Assembly (NCBI RefSeq): GCF_013868055.1
Contig: NZ_JACEOL010000002.1
Coordinates: forward strand, 96,590-160,589
Direction: 5' to 3'
Origin: Thermoactinomyces mirandus
GTDB lineage: Bacteria; Bacillota; Bacilli; Thermoactinomycetales; Thermoactinomycetaceae
Length of the DNA: 64,000 nt
Both the position numbers and the translations under genes were made by a program. Below the pieces are notes generated by a model. That model had not been told where the DNA came from. It saw only the letters and a program-made list of their open reading frames with translations, and did not search any database. This document shows, piece by piece, positions 61,958 through 64,000 of the stretch. Numbering within the stretch: the stretch's first letter is position 1; each line of letters starts with the position of its first letter.

Positions 61958-62185
61958 TTACCAATTTATGTCTGTTGGAACATACAAAGCATTAATAAAC
62001 TCTGTAAAGGAAGAACCAAAAACCTGAACCCGATCGTTTAACTCGTTTCCATCAAAGATCATCTCAAGTGCGTCATTTTTATCCTTCCAAATAATTATTG
62101 GATTTTGTTTGTTCGGACCGTAGAAAAAACAATAAAAGAAAAGGGGCTTCTCGTTCCCTTCGCTTTTGATTGAATCACAATTGGT
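61958..62185 (-). pseudogene. C-terminal fragment of a SUKH (SMI1/KNR4) immunity gene
   Basis: An uninterrupted minus-strand frame without a start codon reads KPLFFYCFFYGPNKQNP, IIIWKDKNDALEMIFDG and VQVFGSSFTEFINAL up to a TAA at 61958. The last helix (SSFTEFINAL) and preceding strands are those of the C-terminal half of SUKH-family immunity proteins. Its upstream half is missing, replaced directly by the start of the plus-strand toxin gene. A remnant left by rearrangement. Confidence 0.62.
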
Positions 62186-63562
62186 ATGGGTAAACTATTT
62201 CATCGCTTTCTCATTGTCTTTCTCATTATAGGAATTGTAACCTTAAACACAAATGTAGTTCATGCTGAAGGCAGCTTTCATGTTCCTGAAGTACAAGATG
62301 ATTTCAAACAGTTTGAACAAGATACACTTCCAAAACAGGAACAACCTGTTGACTCCCCACCCGTCAATGAAGAAAAAGGAGTCTTGGATTCCTTAACACA
62401 ACCGTTTGTCGATGCATGGAATGGGGCAAATGAGGAAATTTCCGATATTTGGGAATCAACCAAAGAGTCATTTTCGGATTTTTTGAATTGGTTAGATGGT
62501 GTCTTGTCAAAAATCAGCAATGTTGCCGTGGATCCCCACTCTGCCAGGGATTGGTTAAGCAAACAAGCAGATCTTATTAAAAACAACTGGCAGCACTTCA
62601 TCAATGAACCGGGCAACTACTTATATGAAGCCTTAGCGATTGAAGATTATAAAGCAGCATGGGATAAATTAACCTCTGATCCATTAGGATATTTCAAAGA
62701 TGCATGAAGTAACTTCAAGACAAGTATTAACGAAATAAAAGAGGATCCCGTTTCAGCAATTTTTGATTATGAAATGTTTACGGAAGCACTGGCTGGGATG
62801 GATAAAAACGGCAAACCGATTCTTCTTCCAAATCGTGTATGGAACATGGTCGAAAGCCTCCCGACACCTGCCAGGCTTATCAAATTACTTCGGATTGGAA
62901 AGGATGCACTTGTACCAGATAGCTGCCACTGCGGCTGGAAAAATCCTGCGAATAAAAACGAGTTTCCAACGGATCATCCAAGAAAGCCAGCTAGCTTAAA
63001 GAGTGGAGATCCTAATTTCAAATATGAAGTCATCGAAAAAGATGGAAAACATTACATTCGAACCAGTGATGGACGCGAAATACCTAACAAGTATTTTTAC
63101 ACAGGGGAAGTGACGAAAACCACCAAACAAGGCAATACGTACACGGTAACCTATGATAAAAACGGGTTCCCAGATTTTGAACCCCATGCGAAAAAAGATA
63201 AAGATGGCAATCCAATCATCATTTATTTGCCAGAGGATGCAATTGTTGGAGCATCCGCAGCTCAAACTCAATTCGCAACGAAATTGTTGAAAGAAAGATA
63301 TGTGAAAAAATATGGTGAAACCAAATGGAAAGATCAAATGAAATCAGAAGGATTTACAGATGCTCAAATTGAATCTATTGATAAAGGAAAAGGTTCAATC
63401 GGCCGTAAGGAGGAAGGCTATGCCAATAGACTGACATGGCATCATGATGTAGAAACCGGCAAAATGGTTTTAGTTCCATTTGATTTAAATAATACCTTCA
63501 AGCATACCGGGGGCACAAGATCTGGGGAAAACAAAAAGTTAAATAACATCCTTTATTCTTAA
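62186..63562 (+). pseudogene. Polymorphic toxin with WHH (HNH/Endo VII) nuclease domain, in-frame TGA
   Basis: A signal peptide (LFHRFLIVFLIIGIVTLNTN, cleavage near VHA) is followed by EGSFHVPEVQDDF and an acidic-helical region to residue 173. TGA follows at 62705 where TGG (GDAW-type) would fit, and the same frame then continues for 285 codons. The C-terminal part includes FEPHAKKDKDGNP and LTWHHDVETGKMVLVPFDL (WHH at 63437-63445) and KHTGG (His at 63503): the signature of WHH-type HNH nuclease toxins. The in-frame stop makes the toxin silent unless it is read through or mis-sequenced. No Shine-Dalgarno precedes ATG 62186. A SUKH immunity gene follows. Confidence 0.78.
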
Positions 63563-63581
63563 TGAAAGGGGATTTGTAATA

Positions 63582-63827
63582 TTGATTACATGGGTAAGGC
63601 GAAATAAGAAAATTCCAGATGAGCAATTTGCTGAAATTGAGAAACACATAGGTGTGAAACTTCCCAAAGACTATATCCATTGGACTCAACAATACTTCGA
63701 ACCAGAAGATGAAGCGTATTATCAGTTTGATTCGCTATATGATCCAGACATGATTATTGATGAATTTGAGGCCCTCTATTTTAAAGAAGAAACGGAAAAC
63801 AACTGTTTAGCGATTCTACCTTCTTAA
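63582..63827 (+). CDS. SUKH (SMI1/KNR4) immunity protein, truncated
   Basis: 81 residues starting MITWVRRNKKIPDEQFAEIE and KHIGVKLPKDYIHW, the N-terminal part of a SUKH immunity protein (PxxY/W-type start of the fold). SUKH proteins bind and block cognate nuclease toxins. Family members are about 130-160 residues, so this is only half. From about 63800 the DNA instead reads as an IS1182-like transposase in another frame, which sets the break. TTG 63582 is likely; AAAGGGG is upstream. Paired with the WHH toxin 20 bases upstream. Confidence 0.7.
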   Translation: MITWVRRNKKIPDEQFAEIEKHIGVKLPKDYIHWTQQYFEPEDEAYYQFDSLYDPDMIIDEFEALYFKEETENNCLAILPS

Positions 63828-64000
63828 AAGCAAATGCCAGCAAAAGCAAGTTCAAGAAACAAAAGGTTACTGTCACTCCCAAGGACTATATGGTTGAATT
63901 GGAAAAAGCCATCGACGAAGACCGGATTCAGCATGGAAAACATCCGTTAAAAAAAACAAGTAAAATTGGAGAAAAAGGAAATCCGGATCAGTACAACCGA
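63800..64000 (+). mobile_element. IS1182-like transposase fragment (5'-truncated, cut by window edge)
   Basis: From about 63800 to the last base a plus-strand frame reads QLFSDSTFLKANASKSKF, then DYMVELEKAIDEDRIQHGKHPL. DSTxxKANAxKxK and the LEKAIDEDRxxHGKxPL helix are typical of the mid-region of IS1182-family DDE transposases. There is no N-terminal transposase part or left inverted repeat, so the element was already truncated where it joins the SUKH gene. The remainder lies beyond the window. Confidence 0.72.

Noticed and set aside
62705..62707. TGA in the toxin as a selenocysteine codon or reassigned Trp codon
   Set aside because: All other genes in the window use TGG for Trp and TGA as stop (for example tga ending spo0A neighbours and xseA), there is no selenocysteine insertion structure evident, and the toxin is not a redox enzyme.
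1..64000. CRISPR arrays, tRNA or rRNA genes
   Set aside because: No regularly spaced direct repeats and no cloverleaf or rRNA-like conserved segments were seen anywhere in the window.

Overview
The window is a chromosomal segment of an endospore-forming member of the Bacillales. The evidence is a dense set of sporulation genes (spoIVB, spo0A, spoIIM, dacF, spoIIAA-spoIIAB-sigF, four spoVA genes), Bacillus-like operon order, strong purine-rich ribosome binding sites, and frequent TTG/GTG starts. The gene content would fit Thermoactinomycetaceae or a related thermophilic/alkaliphilic Bacillales group, but the family is only a guess.

Layout. (1) 1-9,500: xseA(partial)-xseB-ispA, then a roughly 580-nt structured RNA recognised as OLE RNA with its partner membrane-protein gene oapA, then dxs-tlyA-(hypothetical)-nadK-argR-recN. 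This couples isoprenoid precursor genes to one of the largest known bacterial noncoding RNAs. (2) 9,700-17,200: spoIVB and spo0A, normally adjacent, are separated by about 5 kb holding a minus-strand secreted toxin-like protein, a cytoplasmic protein, a membrane protein, a dicarboxylate/glutamate symporter and a tiny gene. spoIVB reads through its own terminator. (3) 17,200-28,500: yqzF, bkdR, a sigma-54 promoter and the branched-chain 2-oxoacid pathway ptb-bcd-buk-lpdV-bkdAA-bkdAB-bkdB. (4) 28,600-30,200: tiny membrane-protein genes, a MITE-like repeat and a possibly frameshifted Prli42-like gene. (5) 30,300-35,900: a split methylmalonyl-CoA mutase, epimerase and carboxyltransferase beta subunit, then a PepT-like peptidase. 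With bkd, this can carry valine/isoleucine carbon through propionyl-CoA to succinyl-CoA. (6) 36,000-46,100: EcsC protein, a winged-helix protein, a possible IS110 left-end remnant, fructosamine kinase, an MciZ-like peptide gene divergent from nudF, endonuclease Q, spoIIM, fur, yqzK, deoB and punA. (7) 46,300-54,900: immune-inhibitor-A-type protease inserted ahead of dacF-spoIIA, a spoVA operon lacking AC and AD, and ctaA. (8) 55,000-60,200: FMN riboswitch-ribD-ribE-ribBA-ribH, then scpA-scpB. (9) 60,200-64,000: a scrambled polymorphic-toxin island with a Yip1-like membrane protein, a frameshifted signal peptidase I, a WHH-nuclease toxin interrupted by TGA, pieces of two SUKH immunity genes and an IS1182-like transposase fragment.

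The strongest special feature is the OLE RNA/OapA locus, which belongs to a known class. The best candidate for something undescribed is a family of secreted proteins with a shared leader (AEG.GSF..P....DF), seen both in the spoIVB-spo0A island with two companion genes and in the terminal toxin island fused to a nuclease domain. All calls rest on reading the sequence; no database search was run.
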